NCBI RefSeq assembly: GCF_020379485.1
Contig: NC_063445.1
Coordinates: forward strand, 51,795,422 to 51,859,421
DNA: 64,000 bases
DNA from: Brassica napus
Lineage: Eukaryota > Streptophyta > Magnoliopsida > Brassicales > Brassicaceae
Direction: 5' to 3'
Positions 1-12,538 of the stretch are shown here, piece by piece. The first letter of the stretch is position 1, and the number at the start of each line of letters is the position of its first letter. Position numbers and translations under genes: made by a program. The notes below the pieces were generated by a model that worked only from the letters and a program-made list of their open reading frames with translations, was not told where the DNA came from and searched no databases.

Positions 1-3000
1 ATATATCTAATGGTAAAATATTAATTGTAATAAATAAATTTTGAATTTTGTAATATTACATGAATTAGAAGTCTTTAAAATCTAAAATCTATTTTATTAA
101 CATAATATATTTTTTATTCATTTATTATTTTGACGCTGCAAAATATTGCTTTAGTTTTATTTGTATATTAATTTTTTAATAATTTTGTTTCTTTTTAAGT
201 AATTTTAAAACTATCAAGAATATAATATATTTAAAATTATTTATTTAAATTTATCCAAATATGATGTCTCATTTTTATGTGTGTTTGCGTTGAGCATATT
301 TAATTTGTACTTTGTATATTTAATAACACCTTGTTGCGTGCCGTTTTACGGTTTTAATAGATGTGTTGTCATTTCATTTTTATTACTACTAACATGATTT
401 TTTAGTGATCAGTGATAATGTATTTTTAACGTTATATATTATATTTTATCATATATTTTCTAACTCTTCATGCTGACACTTTTTTTAGAATCATTTTAAT
501 TAGATAATAGGTTTAAAGATGTAAATAAAACTGTGTATGTTGTAAATTTAGACTTTTTAGTGTAACTGAGCACTATCAATTATGAAAATTATATTATGAT
601 TTTATTTTACTAAATTTTTTTTCTGTGTATTTTTTTTGTTTTATTTTGTATTTTTACAATTTTATTGTCTTATTCTTTAATTGCAGAGAATTGCTATTTC
701 TAATTTTTGTTTCATATACCTTAAAAGTCTTCGGTTAATTTTTGTTTGTTTTCTTTCTCCAATTACAATGTACAGTTCGACTGTTTCTTTTTTTGGGATC
801 AAACTACTAATATCATCAGATAGAAAAACTTAAACTCCAAGAATGAAGTGAGTATTTGTGATAGAGAAAACTAATTTAGCCACTAATATAGTGAGATATT
901 ATAATATTAGGAGGTATGGAAACTCTTCTCTGTTGTCCTACGCTGGACATAATTAAGTTGTTGTCAATTGATTCTATATTTGTGATAACTGGAAATACAT
1001 ATTTATGTCTTCCTTACATCATCTTTAATTGGTTTACGGTTCGACCATTTCTAATATACTGAGAGTAACATAATATTAGATGTTGATTATCTCCTTCCAC
1101 TTTACAATTTTGTCCTCATATCTATATAGAGTTAGTTTATAGATTACTCTATCTGTTTCAAAATTTAATCAGCTTTAATTAAAATCTGCAATATTTAATA
1201 GTTATTACTTTAGAAAACTGTCATTTAATATATAAATTTAATCAATTATACAGTAATTTACATAATGTAATTGGTTACACAATATCCAATAAATATAAAG
1301 TTACATTGAAATATAAAAACAATTTATATAGTGAAACAAAAAATACTTTTAAACCATTATATTATAAAATTAAAGGAATATTCAAATTATATTGAAACAT
1401 TAGAATAGTAAGAATCAGAAAAGCTGAAATCTCAACGCCGATCATTTACGTCGGTCATGCCTTAGACCATCTCCAATGTATTCCTCTATTTTTTTCTCTA
1501 AAATAGAGGAATTTCATAATAGAGATGGATTTGTCTCTCATGTATTTTTATATTTTCTCTCCTAAAAAGAATATTCTTTCTAAATTTACAAATCATATTT
1601 TTTATATGTGAAAGTTGAAAACCAGCTCAATTTATTTTAGTATTTTATAAAATTATGATATTATTTACACTAAATATTTCTTTACAAACTATTATGTAAA
1701 TAAAAAAATATAATTATATTTATATAAATAATATATTTCACAAAAAAAATATTTTCGGTTGTAATTGTTTAAGTAAAAAGTCAAAGGATCATTTCGTAAA
1801 AACAAATAGAGGAGGAGACATGGCAAAAATATTGTTTCTCATTGGCCGATTATTTTCGACTACATGGACACTCTATCTGAGGTTTATATCCTCCAGTTTT
1901 AATTAAAATCTGTAATATTTAAAAGTTATTAATTTAGAAAATTGTCATTTAATATATAAATTTAATCAATTACACAGTAATTTACATAACTTAATTGGCC
2001 ACACAATATCAAATAAGTATAAAGTTACATTGAAATATAAAAACAATTTATATAGTGAAACAAAAAATACTTTTAAACCATTATATTATAAAGCAAATGA
2101 AATATTCAAATTATGTTTAGAATAGTAAGAATCAGAAAAGCTGAAATCTCAACGTCGATCATTTATGTCGGCCGTGCCTTAGACCATCTCCAATGTACTC
2201 CTCTATTTTTTTTCTCTAAAATAGATGAACTTCATAATATAAATGAATTTGTCTCCGAAGTATTTTTCTATTTTCTCTCCTTAAAAATAATATTCTTGAT
2301 ATATTATTTTCTAACTTTACAAATAATACTTTTTATTTGTGAAAGTTGAAAACCAACCCAATTTATTTTAGTATTTTATAAAATTATGATATTATTTACA
2401 CTAAATATTTCTTTCCAAACTATTATGTAAATAAAAAAATATAATTATATTTATATAAATAATATATTTCACTAAAAAAATATTTTTGGTTATAATTGTG
2501 TAAGTAAAAAGTTAAAGGAACATTTTGTAAAAAAAAATAGAGGAGGTGACATGGCAAAAATATAGTTTCTCATTGGCCGATTATTTTCGCCTACGTGGAC
2601 ACTCTATCTAAGGCTTATATCCTCATTTTATTACTTGTTTGATTTTAGTATTTTATAAAATTATGATATTATTTACACTAAATATTTCTTTACAAACTAT
2701 TATGTAAATTAAAAATATAATTATATTTATATAAATAATATATTTCACTAAGGTTATAATTGTTTATGTAAAAAGTTAAAAGATCATTTTGTAAAAAAAA
2801 AATAGAGGAGGTGACATAGCAAAAATATAGTTTCTAATTGGCCGATTATTTTCGCCTACGTGGACACTTTATCTAAGGCTTATATCCTCCTTTTATTATT
2901 TATTTTAGTATTTTATAAAATTATGATATTATTTACACTAAATATTTATTTACAAACTGTTATGTAAATAAAAAATATAATTATATTTATATAAATAATA

Positions 3001-3460
3001 TATTTGACTAAAAATATATTTTCAGTTATAATTGTTTAAGTAAAGAGTTAAAGGATCATTTTGTAAAAATAAATAGAGGAGGTGACATGGCAAAAATATT
3101 GTTTCTCATTGGCCGATTATTTTCGCCTACGTGGACACTCTATCTAAGGCTTATATCTTTATTTTATTACTTGTTTGATTTTAGTATTTTATAAAATTAT
3201 GATATTATTTACACTAAATATTTCTTTACAAACTATTATGTAAATAAAAAATATAATTATATTTATATAAATAATATATTTCACAAAACAAATATTTTTG
3301 GTTATAATTGTTTAAGTAAAAAGTTAAAGGATCATTTTGTAAAAACAAATAGAGCTGGTGACATGGCAAAAATATAGTTTCTCATTGGCCGATTATTTTC
3401 GCCTAAGTGGACACTCTATCTAAGGCTTATATCCTCATTTTATTACTTGTTTGATACACA
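1..3460. repeat. AT-rich dispersed repeat with tandemly expanded tail (copy A1)
   Basis: Bases 1 to about 1890 match 46961-48905 almost throughout, so this is a dispersed repeat of about 1.9 kb; this copy may begin left of the window. Its tail is amplified here. A block of about 730 bp (from about 1165) is repeated from about 1890, and the last 265-276 bp of that block then follow three more times. The phrase attggccgattattttcg marks each unit near 1840, 2571, 2836, 3107 and 3383. I see no transposase and no convincing open frame. The family is unknown. Confidence 0.8.
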
Positions 3461-4423
3461 CTTTACTTCGTGGAGAACAAAAGCGATTTTTTTTTTGTTT
3501 TTTGTAATTTGTTAAAAATAGTAAAACTCTTGCAAGACCTTACTTTTGAGTTTTGAGTGATTGTATTTTTTTCATGTTTAATCATAATAATTAACTAAGT
3601 AATGAGATTATCAATTTCATTATTTTTAGATAAAAAGACATTAAGTCTCTTTAATCTAAATCTCGGTTCGGTTTTAGGTTATTTTTTTATTTTTAATCTC
3701 CTAAAATATCACTACTATTCTAAATCTATATTTATTTTGGTTTGTTGGGTTAAAATGCTTGAGGTTTTTGGTTTTTTGGGTGATAAACCAAAAACTATTA
3801 TTATTAGTTTGGTTCATGTTATATGAGTTTTAGACAGTCTTGATATCGAACCAATAGTTTCATATTATAATTTCTAAACGCATGCAAAATCAAATCAAAT
3901 CAAATCTAGATAATAGTAAAAGACAAAGAAAATTATTAAGACAAATTATTTCTCTACAATTTATCCGATTGTAAAAGGAAACATTAAAAAAAAAAATCTA
4001 ATTTCAACTATTATTTAGTAAAAAAGAGGTATGCAATGATATGTTACTGTAATCGAGTTTGAGAGGTTTGTGAAGGAAAAAAAATGTCAATTAGTTTCTT
4101 GAAAATTGTATTTCAATTTCTATGTAGAACCTTTGTATAATCCGTTGAACTATGCATGTGAGTATATTGACAAAAAAAACCCATAAAATATTATATTAGA
4201 AAAACGATATTGTTAAAGTTTATTTAGGAAAGAACATTACAATAAATTTGTAAAGTTGGTCTGAGAAGCTCTCTACATGTGTCACGTTAGCATATTCATT
4301 CTTGAATTGCTGTGAGACTGTCACGTGGCAAACATGAACACATTAATCTCACGTGTTTTCTTTTAATATCTAGGAGATTGAAAGTAGTGTTACCAAAAAA
4401 AAATTTAATTGAAAGTAAAACTG
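3461..4423. other. intergenic, no gene seen
   Basis: AT-rich DNA with a short stretch rich in GGTT and TTGG words near 3660-3830. Open frames here are short and low-complexity and look non-coding. Confidence 0.6.
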
Positions 4424-4425
4424 TA

Positions 4426-4672
4426 CTCCCTCCGTTCCTAAAAGATAGACTTTTTAGTATTTTCACACATATTAAGAAAACACATTAAACTACCATAATA
4501 AATGTATCGTTTTCTGTAATTTTCAATTTTCAATAACTTTTAACCAATAGTAATTCAATAAAGACAATTAATTTTCTTGAAGTTTACAATTTTTTCATAG
4601 AAAACACAAAAAATACATCTTTCTGAAACAAACGTTTTTTCTAGAAAGTCTATTATTAAGGAACGGAGGGAG
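4426..4672. mobile_element. Stowaway-like MITE
   Basis: The 247-bp element begins ctccctccgttcct and ends with its inverted match aggaacggagggag. It is flanked by TA at 4424-4425 and 4673-4674. The inverted termini extend about 30 bp. The CTCCCTCCGT terminus and TA target duplication are typical of Stowaway (Tc1/mariner-derived) MITEs. No coding capacity. Confidence 0.88.
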
Positions 4673-5166
4673 TATTATTTATGACTATCCAGAGTTTTTT
4701 TTGTCAAACGTTCCTTTACTGATATTTTCCACCCATCACTGCTCTATAGTAACTTAGTAAGCTTATCCCATTGATTTTTTTTTAAACATCAAAAATTGCA
4801 TTTTTTTTTTTATTTTGGGTAATTTATCGGATTAAAGAGTTAGACGTGGTCACGAATTAATGTAAAAACAAAATTCTTTGAGTACATAACCCGTTATCGT
4901 GTAAAACCTGTCACCACCATGTCTCTTAATAAATTTTCAAAAGCTACTTTTATGTGAGAAATTAATTGTCAATTTTATAGATTAAAGATAAAGAAACGAA
5001 GACCTTAATTACGTAAATGCGGCCTAGCTGTTAACTATTATCTAAACTTGTAGTCGAAGGTGTACTAAAGTCACTACAGTTGACTACAATTATAGTTATA
5101 ATGATTGGCTTAAGAAAAATTATCTTTGGCTCATACTTTATCGAATTTTTAAATCTTAAAAATATA

Positions 5167-5411
5167 CTTTCCTTTGTTTCTATATAAATGTCACTTTTAC
5201 ATTTTCACGCATATTAAGAAAATGACGGAATTGTATATAAGTTGGTATTAATTTTACTTCTCTGACCAATAGTATTTGAGATAAATAAAATTATTTATAA
5301 AATCAATGCAGTTTTCAATTAATTTTTAGCTTAAAGTAAGTATAATTTGTAAAGTGACATTTTTCTGTAACAAAAAAGGTTAAAATGACAGTTATTATGA
5401 AACAGAGGAAG
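5167..5411. mobile_element. Stowaway-like MITE (degenerate)
   Basis: The 245-bp element starts ctttcctttgtttctatataa and ends with the imperfect inverse ttatgaaacagaggaag. TA flanks lie at 5165-5166 and 5412-5413. Internal segments such as tgtcacttttaca and tgacatttttctg also pair. Confidence 0.75.
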
Positions 5412-5413
5412 TA

Positions 5414-5668
5414 CTATCTAAGTTTTTTTTAATATAAGTCGTTTTAGAGAATTTTTTATGTTCCAAATTATATGACGTTTTCGGTTTTCTATGTAAAATT
5501 TATTAACATTTATTTTACAAATGATAATATACCTTTTATTTTATTATTGATTGATTTGTGGTTAGGTAAATAATTAATGATGTTTTTGTTTAGAAAATAT
5601 AAAAAATTAATGTTTTTTTAATCTATATGCACAATTCTAAAACGACTTATATTAAAAAATGGAGGGAG
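5414..5668. mobile_element. Stowaway-like MITE abutting the previous one
   Basis: The terminal sequence ctatctaagttttttttaat pairs with attaaaaaatggagggag at the right end, and the subterminal aagtcgttttaga pairs with tctaaaacgactt. The TA at 5412-5413 is shared with the MITE on the left; the right TA is 5669-5670. Confidence 0.75.
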
Positions 5669-5918
5669 TATCTAACTAGCTTTTATAGAACCGTAAGGAT
5701 AATCAGTAGACCATTTTCTAGCGCCTTTCACCTAATCCTAAAGTTAAGATCGTCAACAACAAAGACTAGTGACGTTAATACACCCTGAAAGTAAACTAAA
5801 TATAATTAAGAAACAAAATTATCGTAACGATTTCCACAAGATAATAATATTCTGCATATATATTATCAGTTCCCTATAAAGTTAGTTTCATGGCAGCTTC
5901 CTCGGACCTCTACAGTTC

Positions 5919-5926
5919 TATATAAA
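5919..5926 (+). promoter_or_regulatory. TATA box of the AAA-ATPase gene
   Basis: TATATAAA lies 128 bp upstream of the start codon at 6054, and the leader after it is purine-rich. The spacing suits a leader of about 95-100 bp. Confidence 0.65.
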
Positions 5927-6053
5927 CGCCGGTAACGAAGCAACCAAACCAAATCAGAACACACTTAACAAGTCTCAAGAGAGAAAAAAAACACAAAGAC
6001 TCTCTCTTGCAACACAAGCAAAGAGTCTTGTGACACAAGAAACCAAAAAAAAA

Positions 6054-7550
6054 ATGCTTGAAACCGTAGCAATATGGGGCAAGATGGTGACGAGTATTAT
6101 GCTCATTTGGGCGATGTACTCGCAATACATCCCTCGCCATATCCGATCTCACCTAGAGATATACTTCTACAAACTCCTCGGATGGCTCTCATTCTACGTC
6201 CACATCAAGTTCACCGAGCACATAGACGAAGGTCTCAAGAGAAGCGAGAACTACGACGCTATACGCAACTACCTCTCCACCAATACCGCAGCTCGTGCTC
6301 AAAGGCTAAAGGCCAACGAGTCCAAAAACAGCAAGTCGTTGGTGCTTAGCATGGACGACCACGAGGAAGTCGAAGATGTGTTCAACGGTGTGAAGGTGAA
6401 GTGGTACTCCAACGTGAAGGTGACTCAGACACAATCTAACTACGGTCGGAACAACTCGTACGAGAGAAGGTTCTTTACACTCACTTTCCACAGACGACAC
6501 AGAGGGATGATCATAGACACTTATATAACTCATGTTTTGAGAGAAGGGAAAGCTATTGGTGTGAGGAACAGAGAGAGGAAGCTTTACACTAACAACTCGA
6601 GCTCAGAGTGGTATCCATGGATGTCAGGGAAGTGGAGCAATGTTCCTTTTCATCATCCCGCGACGTTCGAGACTTTGGCTATGGATCCTGAGAAGAAAGA
6701 GAGGATCAAGAAGGATTTGGTGAAGTTTAGCAAAGGGAAAGATTATTACAAGAAGGTTGGGAAGGCGTGGAAGAGAGGTTACCTCTTGTTTGGTCCTCCA
6801 GGGACAGGGAAGTCCACTATGATATCTGCAATAGCAAACTTCTTGGACTATGATGTGTATGATCTTGAGTTAACGACTGTGAAGGATAACTCAGAGCTGA
6901 AGAAGCTGTTGCTTGAGACACAAGGTAAGTCTATAGTTGTGATTGAAGATATAGATTGCTCTCTTGATCTTACGGGTCAGAGAAAGACAAAGAAGGAGGA
7001 AGATGGTGAGGAGGAGAAGGATAAGAAGAAGGAGAAGAAGGATAAGGAAGAAGATGAGAAAAAGAGTAAAGTGACATTGTCAGGGCTATTAAACTCCATT
7101 GATGGGTTATGGTCAGCTTGTAGTGATGAGAAGATTATTATATTCACTACAAACTTTGTGGATAAGCTTGATCCTGCGTTGATAAGGAGAGGGAGGATGG
7201 ACAACCACATTGAAATGTCTTATTGTAGGTTTGAAGCATTCAAGGTTTTGGCTAAGAACTACTTGGAGATTGAGTCACATGAGTTGTATGGAGAGATTGA
7301 GAGGTTGCTTGAGGAAACAGACATGTCTCCTGCTGATGTAGCAGAGACTTTGATGCCCAAGTCTGATGAAGAAGATGCGGATGTTTGTATCAAGCGTTTG
7401 GTCAAGACTGTGGAGGAGGAGAAGGAGAAGGCAAAGAAGTTGGCTGAGGAAGAAGAGAAGAGTAAAGCAGAGAAGGAAGAGAAGAGGAAGAAGAATAAAG
7501 AAGAGGAGGCAGATAACAAGAAGACAGAGGAAGACGAGAAGAAAGTTTGA
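6054..7550 (+). CDS. BCS1-type AAA-ATPase (AATP/ASD family)
   Basis: This intronless gene encodes 498 aa, a normal size for the plant AAA-ATPase family related to mitochondrial BCS1. The first ATG is at 6054; the frame is open a few codons further upstream, but only from a GTG. A hydrophobic N-terminal helix (about residues 5-28) is the likely membrane anchor, followed by the plant AAA N-terminal domain. The AAA core has Walker A GPPGTGKST (247-255), Walker B VVIEDIDCS (about 295-303) and the arginine-rich RRGRMD motif (378-383). A Lys/Glu-rich insert follows Walker B (about residues 310-343), and the C-terminus from about 440 is a charged probable coiled coil. Members are ATP-driven membrane-bound machines of ER, mitochondria or plasma membrane and are often stress-induced. 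From memory it resembles the Arabidopsis At3g28510-At3g28610 cluster. The exact orthologue and location are uncertain. Confidence 0.93.
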   Translation: MLETVAIWGKMVTSIMLIWAMYSQYIPRHIRSHLEIYFYKLLGWLSFYVHIKFTEHIDEGLKRSENYDAIRNYLSTNTAARAQRLKANESKNSKSLVLSMDDHEEVEDVFNGVKVKWYSNVKVTQTQSNYGRNNSYERRFFTLTFHRRHRGMIIDTYITHVLREGKAIGVRNRERKLYTNNSSSEWYPWMSGKWSNVPFHHPATFETLAMDPEKKERIKKDLVKFSKGKDYYKKVGKAWKRGYLLFGPPGTGKSTMISAIANFLDYDVYDLELTTVKDNSELKKLLLETQGKSIVVIEDIDCSLDLTGQRKTKKEEDGEEEKDKKKEKKDKEEDEKKSKVTLSGLLNSIDGLWSACSDEKIIIFTTNFVDKLDPALIRRGRMDNHIEMSYCRFEAFKVLAKNYLEIESHELYGEIERLLEETDMSPADVAETLMPKSDEEDADVCIKRLVKTVEEEKEKAKKLAEEEEKSKAEKEEKRKKNKEEEADNKKTEEDEKKV

Positions 7551-7672
7551 GGGATCAAAAGAAAATGGTGACCTATCTGAGAAGAATGGTACCAACTAAA
7601 AGGGTATAAGGAAAAGAAGTGAAGCCTGATGTGTGTTGTTTTATTTGTGTGTTGTGTGGATTGAATAAGGTC

Positions 7673-7858
7673 GTTCTATTAGGCCATCTTAAGTATATAG
7701 TTGGTTGTTCTATTAGGCCATCTTAAGTATATATTTGATTGTTGTATTAGGCCGTCTCTTAAGTATATATATTTGATTGTTGTATTAGGCCATCTTTAAG
7801 TAAATATTTGATTGTTGTATTAGGCCATCTTAAGTATCTTATTTGATTGTTCTAATGT
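7673..7858 (+). repeat. 34-38 bp minisatellite in the AAA-ATPase 3' region
   Basis: Five imperfect copies of a unit beginning gttctattaggccatcttaa start at 7673, 7707, 7741, 7779 and 7814, with a partial sixth at 7849. It begins about 120 bp after the stop codon and is probably in the 3' UTR or just past it. Confidence 0.85.
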
Positions 7859-7925
7859 TTTCAAGTACCACCTATATTTATTCTCTTAGCAAAGGTTCAG
7901 GTTATCTCTGCCATATTTGTTCTAG

Positions 7926-8131
7926 GAAGATGGCAGACTAACCAAATCCAAGCATAAGACGACTTGTCATGAACTTAATGGTGTAAAAATGGTAGGCAGT
8001 ATTAAGACAAACAATCTAGAAGCACAACTTGCTTCTCAAATCGTAAAGGGTTCATGCAGAAGTAGCATCTAGAAAGAGCTTGCTCGGTTCACCAGTCAAG
8101 GTGGATGGGAGGCTAATCTATTATATATATA
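7926..8131 (+). pseudogene. left part of an unrecognised coding remnant split by a copia element
   Basis: After an AG at 7924-7925 a frame runs open for about 49 codons to a TAG at 8073-8075, beginning EDGRLTKSKHK. From about 8060 a second frame (ending GSPVKVDGRLIYYIY) stays open to the insertion point at 8131. It continues in frame at 12752 once the element and one copy of the ATATA duplication are removed. I do not recognise the protein. It may be a terminal exon of an old gene or a gene fragment. Confidence 0.4.
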
Positions 8132-8394
8132 TGCCGGAGATAAACTTGAAAGTAACTTGAGTAACAAGTTATCCATACCGAGTTAGATTTGGAGTTATCC
8201 AAAATAATATAAGTCCTAGTGAGTTTAGGATTAAAGAGTTTTATATATAAGCAATGCGTGTGTGTGTTGGCTTCGTGTGAGTTTTTATGAGCTTTGTGGT
8301 TTGAGGTTTTGAGCATATTTTCCTCAAGTGATTAATAAGAAGAGTTTCTTATTGAGAGTTATATTGTGTGTATTCTTGAGACATGATAACTATA
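8132..8394 (+). repeat. 5' LTR of the decayed copia element
   Basis: 263 bp, from tgccggagataaac to gataactata. It matches 12484-12746. A TATA-like tttatatataagc lies near 8239. Confidence 0.92.
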
Positions 8395-8440
8395 TTTGGT
8401 ATCAGAGCCATACAGCAACGATCCTGATCAAACCGTAACC

Positions 8441-11400
8441 ATGGGAGACATCACGACGTATGTGAAACCTAAAGGAGGCATAGGGCCTTCTTCGATCAGC
8501 TGTCCCATGTTGAATACAACCAACTATACCGTTTGGGCTATGCGGATCAAGGTTTTATTGAAGGTGCATGAAGTCTGGGATGTTGTTGAAATCGAATCCG
8601 ACGACAGCAAGAAAAATAACATGGCCACAGCATTACACTTCCAATCAATACCTGAAGCGCTGATATTACAGATTGGAGAATTAGATACTACAAAGAAAGT
8701 CTGGGAGGCCATTAAAGCAAGACATATGAGAGCAGATAGAGTTCGAGAAGCTCGTCTACAGACTCTAAGTGCAGAGTTTGATCGATTAAAGATAAAAGAA
8801 ACAGATACAATTGACGAATTTGTTGGAAAATTATCAGAAATCTCTTCGAAGTCAGCCTCTTTGGGTGAAACTATTGAAGAAACCAAACTTGTCAAAAAAT
8901 TCCTTAAAAGTCTTCCGAGAAAGAAGTAAATTCACATTGTGGCGTCCTTAGAACAAGTACTTGACCTAAAAACCACAACATTCGAAGATATTATTGGACG
9001 TTTAAAGGCTTTCGAGGAACGTATAGCAGAGGAAGAAGAAGAACAAGATGATCAAACAAAACTGATGTATGCAAATAATGACGCTCAACAACACAATCGT
9101 GACAACACCAACAACAACCGTGATAACAATGGCTACAGAGGACGAGGCAGAGGAGGACGGTTTTATAACAGAGGAAGAGGTCGTGGGCGGTCAACTTACA
9201 ACTACGGTGGTGATCTTTCAAGGATAACATGCTTTAGGTGCGATAAGAACGGTCACTTCGCCATGAACTGTCCCGATCGTCTACTAAAGCTACAAGAAAC
9301 ACGTGAAGCTAAAGATGAAGATACACAAGAAGCTGAAGATCTAATGATGCACGAAGTCATACTCTTAAACGAAAGGAACATGAATCCTCAAGACTTCGAG
9401 ACGAATGTGGCGGGAGAGAATACATGGTATTTAGACAATGGAGCAAGCAACCACATGACTGGAAATAGGGATTATTTCCACACCATCAACGAGATGATCA
9501 TAGGAAAGGTACGTTTTGGCGATGACTCACGCATCGACATCAAGGGAAAGGGTTCCGTTCTGTTCATTAGTGGAGATGGAGAGAAGAGAGTTCTAGCTGA
9601 TGTGTACTACATACCTGACCTAAGGAGCAACATCATCAGTCTCGGCTAGGCCACAGAGTCAGGCTGTGATATACGGATGCGAGGAGACTATCTCACCTTA
9701 CATGATAAAGACGGAAGGTTGATCACGAGAGCCAAGAGATCAAAGAACAGATTATACAAGGTTCTCATGGAAGGTGCTAATCCAAAGTGTCTCCAATCGA
9801 TGGCGACTAGTGAAGGAGATAAATGGCATGCAAGGTTAGGTCACATTGGGAGAGAGTCAATGAAGTCTATGATCAAAAAGGAGATTGTCGCTGGGATACC
9901 TAACATAGAAATCGAGAAGGAAACATGTTCCTCTTGCTTACTTGGGAAGCAAGCAAGACACACTTTCCCTAAGGCAACATCATACCGAGCAAGCCATGTT
10001 CTAGAGCTTATCCATGTGGATCTCTGCGGACCTATTACCCCCTCCACGCCGGCGAAAAACAGGTACATCTTCATGCTTATAGATGATCACTCACGTTATA
10101 TGTGGTCTATAATTCTCAAAGACAAGGCAGAAGCGTTTGATAAATTCAAGAAGTTTAAGGAAATTGTTGAAAGGGAAACAGGAGCAAAGATCAAAACGCT
10201 GAGAACAGATCGTGGTGGCGAGTTCTGTTCAAACGAGTTCCGAGAGTTTTGTGAAACTACAGGAATATACAAACACCTTACCGCTCCTTACTCCCCTCAA
10301 CAAAACAGAGTTGCCGAGAGGAGAAACAGAACACTTATGGGAATGACCAGAAGCATTCTAAAGCATATGTCCATTCCAAACTTCTTGTGGGGGGGAGGCG
10401 GTGAGGCACTCCACATATCTTATAAATCGGGTAGCCACAAGAGTGTTGGATAAAACGCCGTATCATGTCTTTAAGAAGAAGAAGCCCAGTGTAGAACATA
10501 TACGTGTGTTTGGATGCATAAGTTATGCAAAGATAGACCACAGTCACCTCAGGAAACTGGATGATAGAACACGGAAGCTGGTGCATCTTGGTACTGAGCC
10601 TGGATCTAAGGCCTATAGACTTTATGATCCTACAAACCGTAAAATTGTGGTAAGCAGAGGCGTCATATTCGACGAAAATCAAGGTTGAAGTTGGAAGTCT
10701 ATGGAGAAAGAACTAGATTATAATTCAGGAATGTTTAAAGTATCATTGGGCGAGTTTGGAAACAGAGGGATGAACGAGGAAGTTAAAGTTGAGAGCATTG
10801 GACATAATACGTTAGAGGAAACTAATGCGAGTAACTTGGACAACACCATTGCTGTTGATGCTGATGAGGATGAACCGGATCATGTTATCTTAGAGGATTA
10901 TATATTGTTAGCAGAGCTCGACGGTGAAGAGCTCTTGATGTTATTAAACGATGAGCCATGGAGTTACATTGAAGAAAGAGAAGGGAAAGTTTGGAGAGAT
11001 GCTTGTGATGATGAGATCACTTCAATTGAGAAGAATAAGACATGGGATCTTGTGGATCTTCCTAGTGGTGCTAAGGCGATAGGTTTAAAGTGGGTGTTTA
11101 AGGTGAAGAGAAACTCTGATGGAAGTATTAACAAGCTCAAAGCTAGACTGGTAGCGAAGGGATATATACAGAGACATGGTATTGATTATGAGGAAGTGTT
11201 CGCTCCTGTGGCTCGTATTGAGACCATTCGTTTCATCCTAGCATTAGAAGCGTCCAAAGGATGGCAAGTACATCACTTGGATGTGAAGACTGCTTTTCTG
11301 CATGGTGATCTCAAGGAGGTAGTTTATGTTTCTCAGCCTGAAGGGTATGTGGTTAAAGGAAAGGAGGATAAGATGTATAAGTTGAACAAAGCACTCTATG

Positions 11401-12538
11401 GTCTGAAACAAGCACCAAGAGCGTGGAATGAGAAACTAAACCAAGTTCTCGAGCAAATCGGTTTTATAAAGTGTTCTAAAGAACCTGCTTTGTATCGGAG
11501 TCAAGACAAGACTCAACTCATGCTTGTAGCCGTGTATGTGGATGACCTTCTAGTCACTGGTACTAGCATGGAAGCGATACAAGATTTCAAGAGGAGAATG
11601 TCAAGCAAGTTCGAGATGAGCGACTTGGGAAAACTAACATACTATCTCGGCATTGAGGTCTGTCAAAACGAGTTTGGAATCACTCTGAACCAGGAAAGAT
11701 ATGCGAGGAAGATATTGAGTGAGACCAAGATGGATGACTGCAATGCAGTCCATGCACCAATGGACCCTGGCCTGCGACTCTCTAAGGGGAACGACGAGAG
11801 AACCATCGATGAGAAGGAGTACAGAAGACGTATTGGATGCCTTAGATACTTACTCCACACACGACCGGATCTCTCATACTCTGTTGGTGTATTAAGTCGA
11901 TATATGCAACACTAAAGCAAATTCTTAGGTATCTGCAAGGAACCTTGATGTATGGATTGGTCTTCACGCGTGGGAGCAATGCCGAGCTTAAAGGTTATAG
12001 CGACAGCTCCCATGTTGTAGAAGAAGATGATGGCCGTAGCACTGCAGGTCATGTGTTCTATCTCGAAGACAGTCCGATAACATGGTGTTCCCAAAAACAG
12101 GAGACAATGGTATTATCCTCTTGCGAAGCTGAATTCATGGCTGCAACAGAGGCAGCAAAGCAAGCAATTTGGCTTCAAGACTTGTATGAAGAGATCACTG
12201 GAGCAACGCGTGAAAGGGTGGTACTTCTGGTCGACAACAAGTCGGCTCTGGCTCTTACTAAGAACCCAGTATTTCATGGGCGCAACAAACATATACATCG
12301 GCGATACCACTTCATCCGTGAGTGTGTTGAGAATGATTTGATTGAAGTTCAGCATGTACCGGGAGATAAACAAAAGGCTGATATTTTGACAAAAGCACTT
12401 GGGAAGCTTAAGTATAAAGAGATGAGAGAGCTAATAGGGGTTCAAGATGTCACTCAAGTTGCATTCAAATTTAAAGAGGAGAATGTTGGAGATAAACTTG
12501 AAAGTAACTTGAGTAACAAGTTATCCAAATCGAGTTAG
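8441..12538 (+). pseudogene. gag-pol polyprotein of the decayed copia element (disrupted)
   Basis: The reading frame opens at ATG 8441 with a UBN2-type gag. A CCHC knuckle (CFRCDKNGHFAMNC) lies near 9230-9275, protease LDNGASNHM near 9430, the pre-integrase motif WHARLGH near 9823, the integrase core to about 10450, reverse transcriptase with YVDDLLVTG near 11537-11563, and RNase H after 11950. Breaks I can see are in-frame stops at 8927 (TAA), 9647 (TAG) and 10686 (TGA), a one-base gain in a G7 run at 10388-10394, and a small deletion with frame change near 11910. Reverse transcriptase itself remains open for about 400 codons. Confidence 0.92.

Noticed and set aside
3602..3826. Possible small protein gene
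   Set aside because: Low-complexity, AT-rich, no likeness to any family, repeat-rich surroundings.
6030..6053. Extended AAA-ATPase start at 6030
   Set aside because: It would need a GTG start; the first ATG in a eukaryotic context is 6054 and matches family N-termini (MLET...).
7259..7599. Minus- and plus-strand frames overlapping the 3' end of the AAA-ATPase gene
   Set aside because: Compositional shadows of the GAG/AAG-rich C-terminal coiled coil.
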